From Tellurirhabdus rosea (GTDB taxonomy: Bacteria > Bacteroidota > Bacteroidia > Cytophagales > Spirosomataceae), in the NCBI RefSeq assembly GCF_026278345.1, contig NZ_CP111085.1:3613501-3677500 (forward strand): DNA of 64,000 bases, written 5' to 3'. Under the pieces are notes generated by a model. It saw nothing but the letters and a program-made list of their open reading frames with translations. It had not been told where the DNA came from and ran no database searches. Each line of letters opens with the position of its first letter. The first letter of the stretch is position 1. Positions 31,117 through 39,075 of this stretch are shown one piece after another. Position numbers and translations under genes: made by a program.

Positions 31117-32493
31117 CTACAACACCTTCTTCAGCCGTTCGATCTGATCGGTAAAGCTTTTCATCATCCACGGCTCATGCCCGATTTGTTCGGCCTGGTC
31201 GCGGAACTCCGTGTAATCTTCGGTCATGCCCAGCCCGAAGCAGGCTTCCGCCTTGTTGACCAGAATCCAGAACTTAAGCTCGTTTGCGCTGGCCTGATGG
31301 TCCTGCGAAAGGGCGTTCTCGGCCGCGGCGCCCGCCTGGGTGGCGGCCATTTCCCGGCGCATCAGCTGGTCCCATTCCTGTTCGCAGATTTCCAGCACGT
31401 CCCGGCGGGTCCGGTTTGCCCAGACCCGGTCGGCGAGCCGTTCGTCTTCGGTGGTATTGAGGCTGCTCTGGGCGCGGCAGTTGAGCAGATAAGCCAGATT
31501 GATGCCGTTATAGCGGTTATGGTGCAGGTAAAAGCCCCGCTGAAAATACAGAATGGCGTCTTTCAGGTGGGCGTCGCCCTGCCCGCTTTCGTACAGTTTC
31601 TTTTCGATCGCCCCGGCCAGCACCACCGTTTCGGAGTCGTTGGTATGCGCCAGATCCAGTTTGTCCAGCAACTGATTGGCTTCTTTCAGGGCCTCGATGG
31701 GCGTGGGGGTCTGGGCGCGGTAGGTCGCCAGGGCCAGCCGGTGAACGAGGTAGGCGTTGCTCGAAGGCACCCGCTGGGTCAGGTCGCAGTTGACCAGCGT
31801 GAGAGCCGTCCGGAACAGGTTTTTGGCACTTTCGTGATTCTTGGCCTTGATGGCGTCTTCGCCCTGCCGGATGATGAATGACAGGGTCTGGCTGGCCTCG
31901 CCCTCGGCCGGATGCGGCTGGGCCTGGGCCAGGGCTTCGCCGACGCGGCTGGCGGTCTTTTCGGCCTCTCGACGCAGGGAGGGCGGAATCAGGTCGTCGA
32001 GAAAGGTGTAGACGGGGCTGTCGGGCTCTTCCCGGTTGAGGACCGCCTCCAGCGTCTCGCCGAGGTGCTTCTGAAACCGGATCACTTCGAAATAATCGAT
32101 GTTTTCGCCCAGATGCGTGTATTTGTTGATCAGAATGTGGTTGAGATCGAACGGATAGCCGAGCTGGTCCTCCGAGATAACGATGGTGGTCCGGGGGCGC
32201 AGGGCGTGGCGGATGCCCAGTTCGTAAAACGCATTCAGATTCGCCGTCGAAAGGTCAGCCACTACAATATCGGCCGTCAGCAGCTGCTGGTACATCGGCA
32301 GATCGATGGGGCCGGAATGCAGGATTTCGTCCGCCCGGATGCAGATCATGCCTTTGGCCTCGACCACCGGTTTGATCAGCGCGTGGTACGATTTGTCGAG
32401 GTCCAGCTTCCGACCGGTGGCCAGGTCGGTTTTCTTGCCAAAACCCATGACGACAAAACAGGTTTTCTGGGCGGTTTTGGTGGCGGTTGTCAT
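31117..32493 (-). CDS. Nucleoside-deoxyribosyltransferase/TIR-like domain with TPR-S-like repeats
   Basis: The 458-residue soluble protein begins with a Rossmann-like domain at residues 10-125: CFVVMGFGKKTDLATGR, LIKPVVEAKGMICIRADEI, then TADIVVADLSTANLNAFYELGIRHALRP. This is the signature set of nucleoside-deoxyribosyltransferase-like/DRHyd domains related to TIR. The C-terminal part (about 195-458) is helical with tetratricopeptide-like pairs. It resembles the TPR-S (MAP3K TRAFs-binding) module described in NAD-nucleotide-based conflict and signalling systems. A sensor or effector role in defence is inference. It is convergent with the nitrate regulator and has no operon partner. Confidence 0.75.
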   Translation of the reverse strand: MTTATKTAQKTCFVVMGFGKKTDLATGRKLDLDKSYHALIKPVVEAKGMICIRADEILHSGPIDLPMYQQLLTADIVVADLSTANLNAFYELGIRHALRPRTTIVISEDQLGYPFDLNHILINKYTHLGENIDYFEVIRFQKHLGETLEAVLNREEPDSPVYTFLDDLIPPSLRREAEKTASRVGEALAQAQPHPAEGEASQTLSFIIRQGEDAIKAKNHESAKNLFRTALTLVNCDLTQRVPSSNAYLVHRLALATYRAQTPTPIEALKEANQLLDKLDLAHTNDSETVVLAGAIEKKLYESGQGDAHLKDAILYFQRGFYLHHNRYNGINLAYLLNCRAQSSLNTTEDERLADRVWANRTRRDVLEICEQEWDQLMRREMAATQAGAAAENALSQDHQASANELKFWILVNKAEACFGLGMTEDYTEFRDQAEQIGHEPWMMKSFTDQIERLKKVL

Positions 32494-32624
32494 AGACGCA
32501 AGCGTTAGGAAAGTAGGGTCAGGAAATGGGTTTGCACCGGTAAGTTGCGGATTCGTGAAGGGAGACCGATTGCCGGTTAATAAAAACGGGAAACTACCGG
32601 GCCTTTTCGGGGAAATCAGCCGGG

Positions 32625-32996
32625 TTAGCGGTCTCCGGCCGACCCCTTTTTTCCCTCTTCGATGCCGTACTCATCCATCAGTTCCCGGCCGAATTGCCGA
32701 ATCGTTTCGATAACCGGAATAATCCGTTTTCCCTTGCTGGTAATGGCGTATTCCACGTGCGGAGGCACCACCGGAAAGACCGTCCGGGTAATGAAACCGT
32801 GCCCTTCCAGTTCGCGCAACTGCGTCGTTAGCATCTTATGGCTGATGTGAGGCAGGTATTTCTTCAGTTCGCTGTAGCGCATGACCTGTTTGTTGAGCCG
32901 CCACAGAATGGGCATTTTCCAGGTTCCGCCGATGTGATCCATCGCAAATTCGACGGGGTTGTAGTATAGCTTGCCGTTGTGCAGAAAATCAGGCAT
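32625..32996 (-). CDS. HxlR-family transcriptional regulator
   Basis: From MPDFLHNGKLYYNPVEF the protein has 123 residues, normal for HxlR. The winged helix shows GGTWKMPILWRLNKQVMRYSELKKYLPHISHKMLTTQLRELEGHGFITR and PPHVEYAITSKGKRIIPVI in the usual order. The N-terminal cysteine of many thiol-sensing HxlR proteins is absent. It diverges from a DJ-1-like gene, so it probably controls that gene and itself. A longer start 48 nt upstream would run into the promoter region and was rejected. Confidence 0.92.
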   Translation of the reverse strand: MPDFLHNGKLYYNPVEFAMDHIGGTWKMPILWRLNKQVMRYSELKKYLPHISHKMLTTQLRELEGHGFITRTVFPVVPPHVEYAITSKGKRIIPVIETIRQFGRELMDEYGIEEGKKGSAGDR

Positions 32997-33061
32997 ACCG
33001 ATAAAGGGTTGATTGACAGACGCTCTCCAAAAGGAGAGTATCACACTTAAAAGTACATATA

Positions 33062-33092
33062 TTTACAAAGGTATGCAGGCTTCCTACTTTTG
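33062..33092 (+). promoter_or_regulatory. Promoter of the DJ-1-like gene
   Basis: TACTTTTG (33085-33092) fits the Bacteroidota -7 box exactly, and TTTA stands 19-20 nt upstream. Transcription would start near 33099, about 40 nt before the chosen start. The adjacent A+T-rich segment with TACATATATTTAC is a plausible HxlR site. Confidence 0.55.
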
Positions 33093-33137
33093 TCGAGGTC
33101 CACAAAAAATCGGTACGACTTAGACAACTGCCAGAAT

Positions 33138-33908
33138 ATGAGCCTCAAAGATCCAAATCGGGTAAACCAGAAGCGACCCCGGCGCGTCGCCATCGTTATT
33201 TCCAATCCGGCTGTTTCAACCACCACCGGATGGCCGGTCGGCTTCTGGTGGAGCGAACTGACCCACCCTTATTACGAATTTGCCGAAAAGGGCTACGAAA
33301 TCGAAATTTTCAGCCCGGACGGGGGCAAGTGTGAGCCCGACGCCATGAGCGACCCCAACGACGCCAGCGGCTATTCGTCAACCGACCTCATTTCCCAGGG
33401 TTTTATCCACACGGAGTCTTTGCGGGCGCTGATCGACAACACCAAACCCATTTCCGCCCTGAACGTCGCCGATTTTGACGCCCTCGTCGTGGCGGGCGGA
33501 CAGGCCCCCATGTTCACCTTCGAAAACGCCACCGCACTGCAGCAGAAGTTTGTCGAGTTTTATGAATCGGGCAAAGTGACCGCCGCGCTTTGTCACGGAA
33601 CGGCCATCCTGCGTTATGCCAGACTAAGCAACGGCGAGTATCTGGCCAAAGGCAGAACGGTTACGGGGTTTGCCAACGTCGAAGAGGATTTTGCCGATAA
33701 TGCCGTATGGGACTATGGCCTGCTGTCGCGGGACAGGCACGTGATGCCGTGGCGCATCGAGGATGAACTCAGAAAAATGGGGGCTAACTACGTCCAGGCT
33801 GGTTTGTGGCGGGGTTTTGCCATTCGCGACGGCAACCTCATCACGGGGCAGCAGAACTTCTCCGGGGCAGAAACGGCGCGGGTCATCATCGACGCCCTGG
33901 GCGAGTAA
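33138..33908 (+). CDS. DJ-1/PfpI-family protein (Hsp31-like)
   Basis: From MSLKDPNRVNQ the protein has 256 residues. It shows the nucleophile elbow VTAALCHGTAIL with the conserved cysteine, an upstream PVGFWWSELTHPYYEFAEKG (with the conserved glutamate-type position) and FDALVVAGGQAP. This pattern belongs to Hsp31/type 1 glutamine-amidotransferase-like proteins, many of which act as glyoxalases, deglycases or stress chaperones. The reaction here cannot be told. It is divergent from an HxlR regulator. The start was set downstream of the predicted promoter. Confidence 0.88.
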   Translation: MSLKDPNRVNQKRPRRVAIVISNPAVSTTTGWPVGFWWSELTHPYYEFAEKGYEIEIFSPDGGKCEPDAMSDPNDASGYSSTDLISQGFIHTESLRALIDNTKPISALNVADFDALVVAGGQAPMFTFENATALQQKFVEFYESGKVTAALCHGTAILRYARLSNGEYLAKGRTVTGFANVEEDFADNAVWDYGLLSRDRHVMPWRIEDELRKMGANYVQAGLWRGFAIRDGNLITGQQNFSGAETARVIIDALGE

Positions 33909-33930
33909 ACGGGTGCGACGAGTCAGCAGG

Positions 33931-34725
33931 ATGCTCCGCCGTTTAGCCCTGGTGGGATTGTGTCTGACCGGATGGCCCGCCCGGGCGCAACTCAACGAAA
34001 GCGACACCACCCGGCTTCAGGTTCGGGCCGCCCTGACGGGTAACTACCAGAAGGGCAACGTCGAAGTGTCCACCGTGCGGGGAAAGCTGGATGTGGTGCT
34101 TTCACCGGACCGGGTCTCGCCGGACCAGGTTTGGGTTTTCAAATCGCAGAACGCCAGTCTGTACCAGGCCTTTTACGGAGTCAAAGCGGACAACGATCTG
34201 TTCAGCCGCAACTACCTGTACTACCGTCCCGGGCGGAGGGTTTATCCGTTCGCCATCGCGTATCTGTCAACGAACTACCGCCGGAAAATTGACCTGCGGT
34301 ATTTTGCCGGGGCCGGAGGGACGGGACAACTCATCCGCCGGCCCGGACACACGCTGAAACTGGCGGCGGGCGCGGTGTACGAAAGCACCCGGTTTACCGC
34401 CGCCACCTTCAACGAAACCCGCTACGACGGTTCTGAAACCATAGGCGTCTGGCGGGTAACCACCTGGCTTGGCGGGTGGCATTCCCTGTGGGACGGGCAC
34501 CTGCGGCTTTACTACGACGCTTACTACCAGCCCGCTTTGTCGGACACCCGGAATTACCGCTGGCAGTACGATGTCGGGGTCGATTTTCCCGTCTGGAAAG
34601 GCTTGTCTTTCAATGCGCTCTATACCTATACCCACGAAAATGTGGTCGTGCAGCGGATACGGCCCGACGACCGCATCCTGACGGTTGGGCTGGCCTACGC
34701 CCTCCGGAAGGTCCATCGCCGCTGA
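33931..34725 (+). CDS. DUF481-type outer-membrane beta-barrel protein
   Basis: From MLRRLALVGLCLTGWPARAQ, a clear signal peptide, the protein has 264 residues. The mature part alternates short strands. It contains RAALTGNYQKGNVEVSTVRGKLDV and NYLYYRPGRRVYPFAIAYLS, as in DUF481 proteins, and ends on a strand with basic residues. It follows the DJ-1-like gene by 22 nt and may be co-transcribed. Function is unknown; DUF481 proteins are salt-stress-linked or porin-like in some bacteria. A GTG six codons upstream is an alternative start. Confidence 0.75.
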   Translation: MLRRLALVGLCLTGWPARAQLNESDTTRLQVRAALTGNYQKGNVEVSTVRGKLDVVLSPDRVSPDQVWVFKSQNASLYQAFYGVKADNDLFSRNYLYYRPGRRVYPFAIAYLSTNYRRKIDLRYFAGAGGTGQLIRRPGHTLKLAAGAVYESTRFTAATFNETRYDGSETIGVWRVTTWLGGWHSLWDGHLRLYYDAYYQPALSDTRNYRWQYDVGVDFPVWKGLSFNALYTYTHENVVVQRIRPDDRILTVGLAYALRKVHRR

Positions 34726-34746
34726 TACTTTAAATCCGTCAACCCC

Positions 34747-35202
34747 ATGAAAATGAGTAACCAGTTACTGTATATCCTGCTGGCAGTAGGAGCCGGCGCC
34801 ATGATTCCTTTCCAGAGCGCCATGAACACCCAGTTGGGTAAAAGTTTGCAAAGCCCGTATTTTTCGGCCCTGACCGTGTTTGTGGTGGCCGCCGTGGGTC
34901 TCGGGATTTACAACGCAGTAACGCAGCAGGCATTACCGGCTACTTCCCGGTTTGCGGAGGCGCCCGGCTGGAGTTATGTGGGCGGGGTATTGGGCGGAGC
35001 GTACATTCTCCTGATTGTCATCTGCGCGCCCCGGTTAGGAATTGGAAACGTAACCCTGATGGTTTTACTCGGGCAGGTGCTGGCGGCCCTGCTGATCGAT
35101 CAGTTCGGATTACTCAACGCCCCGGTCCACGTCATCACCTGGCAACGACTGGCCGGGGTTCTGCTGGTGGTGGCCGGTGTCTATATCGTTCGGACGTACT
35201 AG
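34747..35202 (+). CDS. Small membrane transporter, DMT family (YdcZ/DUF606-like)
   Basis: The 151-residue protein has five hydrophobic segments. GAGAMIPFQSAMNTQLGKSLQSPYFSAL and GGVLGGAYILLIVICAPRLGIGN, ending with RLAGVLLVVAGVYIV, match the DUF606/YdcZ half-size members of the drug/metabolite transporter superfamily. It follows the DUF481 gene by 21 nt. The substrate is unknown. It is the last gene before the A+T-rich island. Confidence 0.85.
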   Translation: MKMSNQLLYILLAVGAGAMIPFQSAMNTQLGKSLQSPYFSALTVFVVAAVGLGIYNAVTQQALPATSRFAEAPGWSYVGGVLGGAYILLIVICAPRLGIGNVTLMVLLGQVLAALLIDQFGLLNAPVHVITWQRLAGVLLVVAGVYIVRTY

Positions 35203-35483
35203 GCTTTTTCAATTGCGGACGAAACTTTTGGAAAAACAGGTTTCGATTTAAGCATGAACGTTCATGTGCGGTGTAATCGATTGTTACAGGCCTACATCGA
35301 AAGGTAGGAGAAGGATGTACGGTAATACCGTGAAATGAAAATCAACCTGTTGGAAGGATAAAAAACTTGTAGAAGGGAAAAACGGACTGCGTAACTTCGC
35401 TTTTGAGCGAGTGAAGAAGAACAAGGAAACACGGTGTTATGAACCTGGTATTGGAAGCTATACACAAATCCATTATGGAATAG
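35203..35483. other. Left edge of the A+T-rich island, no intact gene
   Basis: Base composition drops here from the G+C-rich background. No frame on either strand shows a convincing protein; a 94-codon minus-strand frame (35292-35576) has atypical composition. A small hairpin (CCTAC/GTAGG near 35290-35307) is visible. It may be decayed mobile or phage DNA together with the zinc-finger remnant that follows. Confidence 0.55.
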
Positions 35484-35603
35484 TTCTATAAAAAGAAGTG
35501 CCTTTACTGTGAGAAGGAGTATGAAGCTAGAAGGGTTGATAGTACGTTCTGCTGTCAGGGGTGTCAGAAGGCTCATTTAAGGCTTCGAATACAAACAACT
35601 TAA
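35484..35603 (+). pseudogene. Remnant of a treble-clef/zinc-ribbon protein
   Basis: After an in-frame stop (35481-35483) 39 codons read FYKKKCLYCEKEYEARR, then DSTFCCQGCQKAHLR. This fits the CxxC...FCxxxC zinc-binding motif found in small Bacteroidota and phage-associated proteins. There is no start codon, and upstream the frame is broken, so only the zinc finger remains. The stop codon lies inside the 54-bp palindrome. The parent protein is not identified. Confidence 0.45.
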
Positions 35604-35641
35604 CAAGAGGTGAATTCACCTCTTGTTAAGTTGTTTGTATT
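35588..35641. terminator. Perfect 54-bp palindrome, probable bidirectional terminator
   Basis: Positions 35588-35614 are the exact reverse complement of 35615-35641, with no unpaired centre. It ends 2 nt before the stop codon of the OLD-family gene and overlaps the stop of the zinc-finger remnant. In RNA it would form a 25-bp or longer hairpin in either direction. It lacks a clear T-run. It could also be a recombination or replication signal of the island. Confidence 0.75.
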
Positions 35642-35643
35642 TA

Positions 35644-37578
35644 CTATTTGATATTTATTTTCAATATTTTCTTTAAGAACATTGAAAGCATTTCTGTATA
35701 CTCTTCTATATTTAAGTAGCTACTCAATGGATTGCCTGTACTGATTATCTTACCAATTGTTTCAATTACGCCAGCCTCCTTCTTTGAAAAAGGTGCGACT
35801 GTATAAAAGTCTTCCAATTCGCCTGAGAAAATAAATATGTTTGCAGCTCGTAGCTCCAAAATAAACTTTTTAACTTCTTCAATTAATGGATCATTTGCTA
35901 ATTGAGAAATGCTCTTATATTTTCCGGAACCATAAATGGAAATAATTTTTGATTTTATAGCGTTTAATGAATTATGATAAGTTTGATTAAATTGAAGGTT
36001 TTTAAAAAATTCATTTAGTCCATCCCTTAAAAAATCAAAATCTGAAGTTGTAATATTTGCAATTCCTAATTCATCAAGTATTGCTTTGTATTTATATAAT
36101 TCCCCTTTACCCCCTGTGTTTATAATTGATACATTATAGTTGTTAAGCCAATTCCTCCCTAAAATAATTTCTGAGCCATCTGTATTGACAATTGTAGTAT
36201 TGCTACCTATTTCCTTTGCCGCTTCTTCTATAAAATATTTTTCAGCTCCTTCAGTTAAAATAACGGCATCTGCAAAAAACATTTCTGCGTTTTGCTTCTT
36301 TACTAAAATTTGCTTTTTCTTTGAATCATTAAAATATATATTAGTTCCAACTGTGGACACACCAGCTTTTTTGACAGAAATGATATTTTGATTATCGTAA
36401 ACGGATGTTATAAACTCAGGCGAGTGAGTCGTTAAAATTACTTGATTGGAACCATCTCCAATAAAACTATTAAGACGGTCTGAGATTACCCTTCGACCGT
36501 GCGGATGTAAGTATAATTCAGGCTCTTCAATCGCAAGTAATGAATTTCCGCTATGCGCTACATTTCGAATATAGAAATCAAAAAGACCAATCAAAACAGC
36601 GCTTTGAATGCCAGCACCTTTATCTTTCAACTCACTGCTGAATCCGTCATTAACATAGATTAAAGCATTTTTGTAAACATCTTGCTTACTATCAGGATTT
36701 AATAGAAAAGAAATACTAGTGTTAGGGAATGCTACATCTATAGACTTATTAACTATTTGACTTTCTAAGTTTTGAAATACATTTTTTGACGCGTTCTTAA
36801 CTATTTCAAAAGCAGACTCAAGTTGTGAATTGTTTGGACTTATATAAGCTTTTAATAATTTACCATACCAAGAGTATGATGTGATTCTAAGTTGATCTTT
36901 AGGGTCTCGAAACGCCGGTATTATAGCACTCTGTATAAGAGTTGTTCGTAGGCTACAGTTAAAGGCTAGTATCCAATTATCTTCTTTTTTTTCTTTATAT
37001 AAGAAAACTAACTCTCTATTAAGTTTGCCTTCTTCTGAATAGAAGCCAATAAAAGCGATTGCAAAGAATTGTGAATTGAGAAATTCTGATTCATAAGTGC
37101 CCTTACAATATGATTTTCCGCCTATCCATCTTTTCTTAAATTCATTGTTATCTATTTTTGTTTGCCCTTCTTCAGAGCAGAAATAAAATAATTTGTTTAT
37201 TGTTGATTCTGTAAAAGTATTTGTATTAACGTTAGCAAGCTCTGATGTGTCTTTCTTAGAAACATTATAAAAAGCGGTATTTTTTACTTCACTAAAATCT
37301 ATATTCTCTAATTGGCCTAATTCGTTTGTCTCTCGTGTTATCTCACACCATATAAAAATTCTTTTACTTTTATCGCCACAGAAAAAATCTGATTCAGTAA
37401 TATTTTCTGACCTATTGTAAGTGGGCGAGTACTCTCCCAACAGTAGATCTATAGCTTTGACGATATTGCTTTTTCCAGCATTGTTTCTACCAACTATTAC
37501 ATTTCTACCTTTTTGTAGTTTGATATCTAAATTTTCAATTGAGCGAAAATTTTGTATGAGTAACCTTGATAAGAACAT
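35644..37578 (-). CDS. OLD-family ATP-dependent endonuclease (AAA ATPase plus TOPRIM)
   Basis: From MFLSRLLIQNFRSIENLDI the protein has 644 residues. The ABC-type ATPase half has Walker A (VGRNNAGKSN), a signature-like KGAGIQSAVLIGL and Walker B (LLAIEEPELYLHP), with THSPEF after it. The C-terminal TOPRIM half has AVILTEGAEKYFIEEAA (the catalytic glutamate) and a TSDFDFLRDG acidic pair. No GajB-like helicase is adjacent, so it fits stand-alone (class 1) OLD proteins, several of which act in phage defence. It is A+T-rich, unlike its neighbours, implying horizontal transfer. The start was set just downstream of a -7 box; a frame beginning 60 nt earlier would precede it. Confidence 0.88.
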   Translation of the reverse strand: MFLSRLLIQNFRSIENLDIKLQKGRNVIVGRNNAGKSNIVKAIDLLLGEYSPTYNRSENITESDFFCGDKSKRIFIWCEITRETNELGQLENIDFSEVKNTAFYNVSKKDTSELANVNTNTFTESTINKLFYFCSEEGQTKIDNNEFKKRWIGGKSYCKGTYESEFLNSQFFAIAFIGFYSEEGKLNRELVFLYKEKKEDNWILAFNCSLRTTLIQSAIIPAFRDPKDQLRITSYSWYGKLLKAYISPNNSQLESAFEIVKNASKNVFQNLESQIVNKSIDVAFPNTSISFLLNPDSKQDVYKNALIYVNDGFSSELKDKGAGIQSAVLIGLFDFYIRNVAHSGNSLLAIEEPELYLHPHGRRVISDRLNSFIGDGSNQVILTTHSPEFITSVYDNQNIISVKKAGVSTVGTNIYFNDSKKKQILVKKQNAEMFFADAVILTEGAEKYFIEEAAKEIGSNTTIVNTDGSEIILGRNWLNNYNVSIINTGGKGELYKYKAILDELGIANITTSDFDFLRDGLNEFFKNLQFNQTYHNSLNAIKSKIISIYGSGKYKSISQLANDPLIEEVKKFILELRAANIFIFSGELEDFYTVAPFSKKEAGVIETIGKIISTGNPLSSYLNIEEYTEMLSMFLKKILKINIK

Positions 37579-37615
37579 GGATGTGTAGGAGATATTAACA
37601 TTGTTGGCACTAATG

Positions 37616-37623
37616 CAAATATA
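37616..37623 (-). promoter_or_regulatory. Candidate -7 element of the OLD gene
   Basis: Minus-strand TATATTTG matches TAnnTTTG. It would start transcription near 37609, about 31 nt before the start codon chosen at 37578. No good TTTG was seen at the expected distance upstream. Confidence 0.4.
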
Positions 37624-37697
37624 TGTTCCCATTTGCATCCTTCGATGAAGAAATTGGTTATTTTCTAAGGCTCAATTGACTTGTAACAGATGTAACA

Positions 37698-37734
37698 ACA
37701 AAAAAGCCCCAAATCTTGCGATTTGAGGCTTTTT
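37698..37734 (-). terminator. Intrinsic terminator after tRNA-Asn
   Basis: Arms 37701-37715 and 37720-37734 pair over 15 bp with one wobble and a 4-nt loop. The minus-strand 3' arm ends in a T-run. It starts one base after the tRNA 3' end. Confidence 0.9.
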
Positions 37735-37735
37735 G

Positions 37736-37809
37736 CTCCCGAAGCTGGGCTCGAACCAGCGACCCTCTGATTAACAGTCAGATGCTCTAACCGACTGAGC
37801 TATTCGGGA
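37736..37809 (-). tRNA. tRNA-Asn (GTT)
   Basis: The minus strand folds as a tRNA with acceptor TCCCGAA/TTCGGGA, D-arm AGCTCAGTCGGTTAGAGC, anticodon arm CTGACTGTTAATCAG (anticodon GTT) and T-arm with GGTTCGAGCCC. The discriminator base is G and CCA is not encoded. It marks the right boundary of the A+T-rich island. Confidence 0.96.
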
Positions 37810-37837
37810 TCGTTGACGTCTCCGTCGTATTGTGGTG

Positions 37838-37868
37838 CAAAAGTAGAGCCGCGGCGGGATTTATGCAA
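37838..37868 (-). promoter_or_regulatory. Promoter of tRNA-Asn
   Basis: Minus-strand TTG (37866-37868) and TACTTTTG (37838-37845) are spaced by 20 nt. The start would be near 37831, about 20 nt before the mature tRNA 5' end. Confidence 0.6.
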
Positions 37869-37889
37869 GAGGTAGCGGTAAAAAATAAT

Positions 37890-38035
37890 GAAGAATGAAG
37901 AATGAATGATGAAAATGGATTGATGACGAACGGGTTAGCACTGTAAAATTTTTTCGCACTCTGCGCTCCGCCGCACCCCCTCAGGCCCTCAGCGCTCCAA
38001 ACGCCCCACTCATTATTCATTCGCCATTGCAGCCC
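37890..38035. repeat. Imperfect inverted repeat upstream of tRNA-Asn
   Basis: The left side holds tandem GAATGAA words and AATGAATGATG; the right side holds the complementary CTCATTATTCATTCGCCATT. Between them are AAATTTTTTCGC and a C-rich stretch. It resembles the other junction repeats and fills the gap between the tRNA promoter and the PH-like gene. Confidence 0.6.
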
Positions 38036-38054
38036 GCCGCCGCGGTTCATTCGA

Positions 38055-38351
38055 TCAATACCGATGCTGCGTCCCCGGCACGCGCTCCAGGATGATCTGC
38101 TTGATGGTCCGGGCGTCGCCCTTGGAGAAGTTCTTGATCACAATCTCCGGACGGGCCCGGGGCAGTACCCGGATCGTCGCGAAGAACATGCCGCTGTCGA
38201 TCTCCACCCCCGAAATGTCCGAGTAAAAAACAAAATTCTCGTTGCCGCCAATCAGCTTGCGCGTCCGGAAGGTCACACCTTTGTCGTCCAGAACGACTTC
38301 GTCACGGTTGATGGGATCTTTGAAACTGCTGGAACGAAATACTTCAGCCAT
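38055..38351 (-). CDS. Small PH-domain-like conserved protein
   Basis: The 98-residue protein lacks signal or membrane segments. It reads as a small beta-sandwich (VVLDDKGVTFRTRKLIGGNENFVFYSDISGVEIDSG) followed by a C-terminal helix (KGDARTIKQIILERV). This order is seen in bacterial PH-like (bPH) domains, and proteins of this size and pattern are common in Cytophagales. The function is unknown. It stands 82 nt downstream of rsmG in the same direction. Confidence 0.65.
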   Translation of the reverse strand: MAEVFRSSSFKDPINRDEVVLDDKGVTFRTRKLIGGNENFVFYSDISGVEIDSGMFFATIRVLPRARPEIVIKNFSKGDARTIKQIILERVPGTQHRY

Positions 38352-38433
38352 GTGAATAGGTTGGTAGATAGGATGGATAACAGTGACAGAGAGCTTGTAA
38401 AGCCAACGACCGATTGGCTACGCCGCAACTTAA

Positions 38434-39075
38434 TCACTTCTTCGGAACATATACAACTTTCTTGGTTTCGAAAAACGGCTCCTCAAAGTAATCCGAAAGG
38501 TCGTAGAGCCGGTAACGGTCCTTGATCTCGGACAGCTCTTCGTCCAGTTCGCCGCCTTTCAGGTACAGAACCCCGTTGGGCAGGTCGTTGTTGCCATTTT
38601 TGTGAATCTTGTACCGCACCCAGCCCATAAACGGCTTCAGGCGCGTAACGGCCCGGCTCACCACAAAATCGTAGGTGCTGCTCAGGTGCTCCACCCGGAC
38701 CTGCTCGGCCCGCACGTTGGTCAGGCCCAGCGCCGAAGCCACTTCGGTCACGACTTTGATCTTTTTGCCGATGCTGTCCACCAGGTGGAAATCGACCAGC
38801 GGAAACAGAATGGCCAGCGGAATGCCCGGAAAACCGCCGCCCGTGCCGACGTCCAGAATTTCGGTGCCCGGCTTGAACTGGATGATTTTGGCAATCGCCA
38901 GCGAGTGCAGCACGTGCTTCTCGTACAGCGCGTCGATGTCCTGACGCGAGATGACGTTGATCTGCGCGTTCCATTCCCGGTACAGATCGCCCAGCGCCGT
39001 CAGCTGCTCGATCTGCCGGTCGGTCAGGCGGGGGAAATAATGCTTGATTCGGTTTATATCTACAGTGGTACTCAT
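38434..39075 (-). CDS. rsmG: 16S rRNA (guanine527-N7)-methyltransferase
   Basis: The 213-residue protein has the RsmG layout: NRIKHYFPRLTDRQIEQL, LYREWNAQINVISRQDI, HVLHSLAIAK, the SAM site ILDVGTGGGFPGIPLAI, VDSIGKKIKVV and SRAVTRLKPF. The ATG at 39073-39075 overlaps the glycosyltransferase stop as ATGA, so translation is probably coupled. A GTG two codons earlier is the only alternative. It methylates 16S rRNA G527. Confidence 0.96.
   Translation of the reverse strand: MSTTVDINRIKHYFPRLTDRQIEQLTALGDLYREWNAQINVISRQDIDALYEKHVLHSLAIAKIIQFKPGTEILDVGTGGGFPGIPLAILFPLVDFHLVDSIGKKIKVVTEVASALGLTNVRAEQVRVEHLSSTYDFVVSRAVTRLKPFMGWVRYKIHKNGNNDLPNGVLYLKGGELDEELSEIKDRYRLYDLSDYFEEPFFETKKVVYVPKK

Noticed and set aside
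35292-35576. 94-codon minus-strand frame in the A+T-rich island
   Set aside because: Serine/leucine/phenylalanine-rich translation without motifs; it is opposite the readable zinc-finger remnant.
37579-37735. Attachment-site duplication of the tRNA-Asn 3' end
   Set aside because: I looked for a second copy of the T-arm/acceptor sequence near the left island edge (35203-35300) and saw none, so integration into the tRNA is not supported by a direct repeat.
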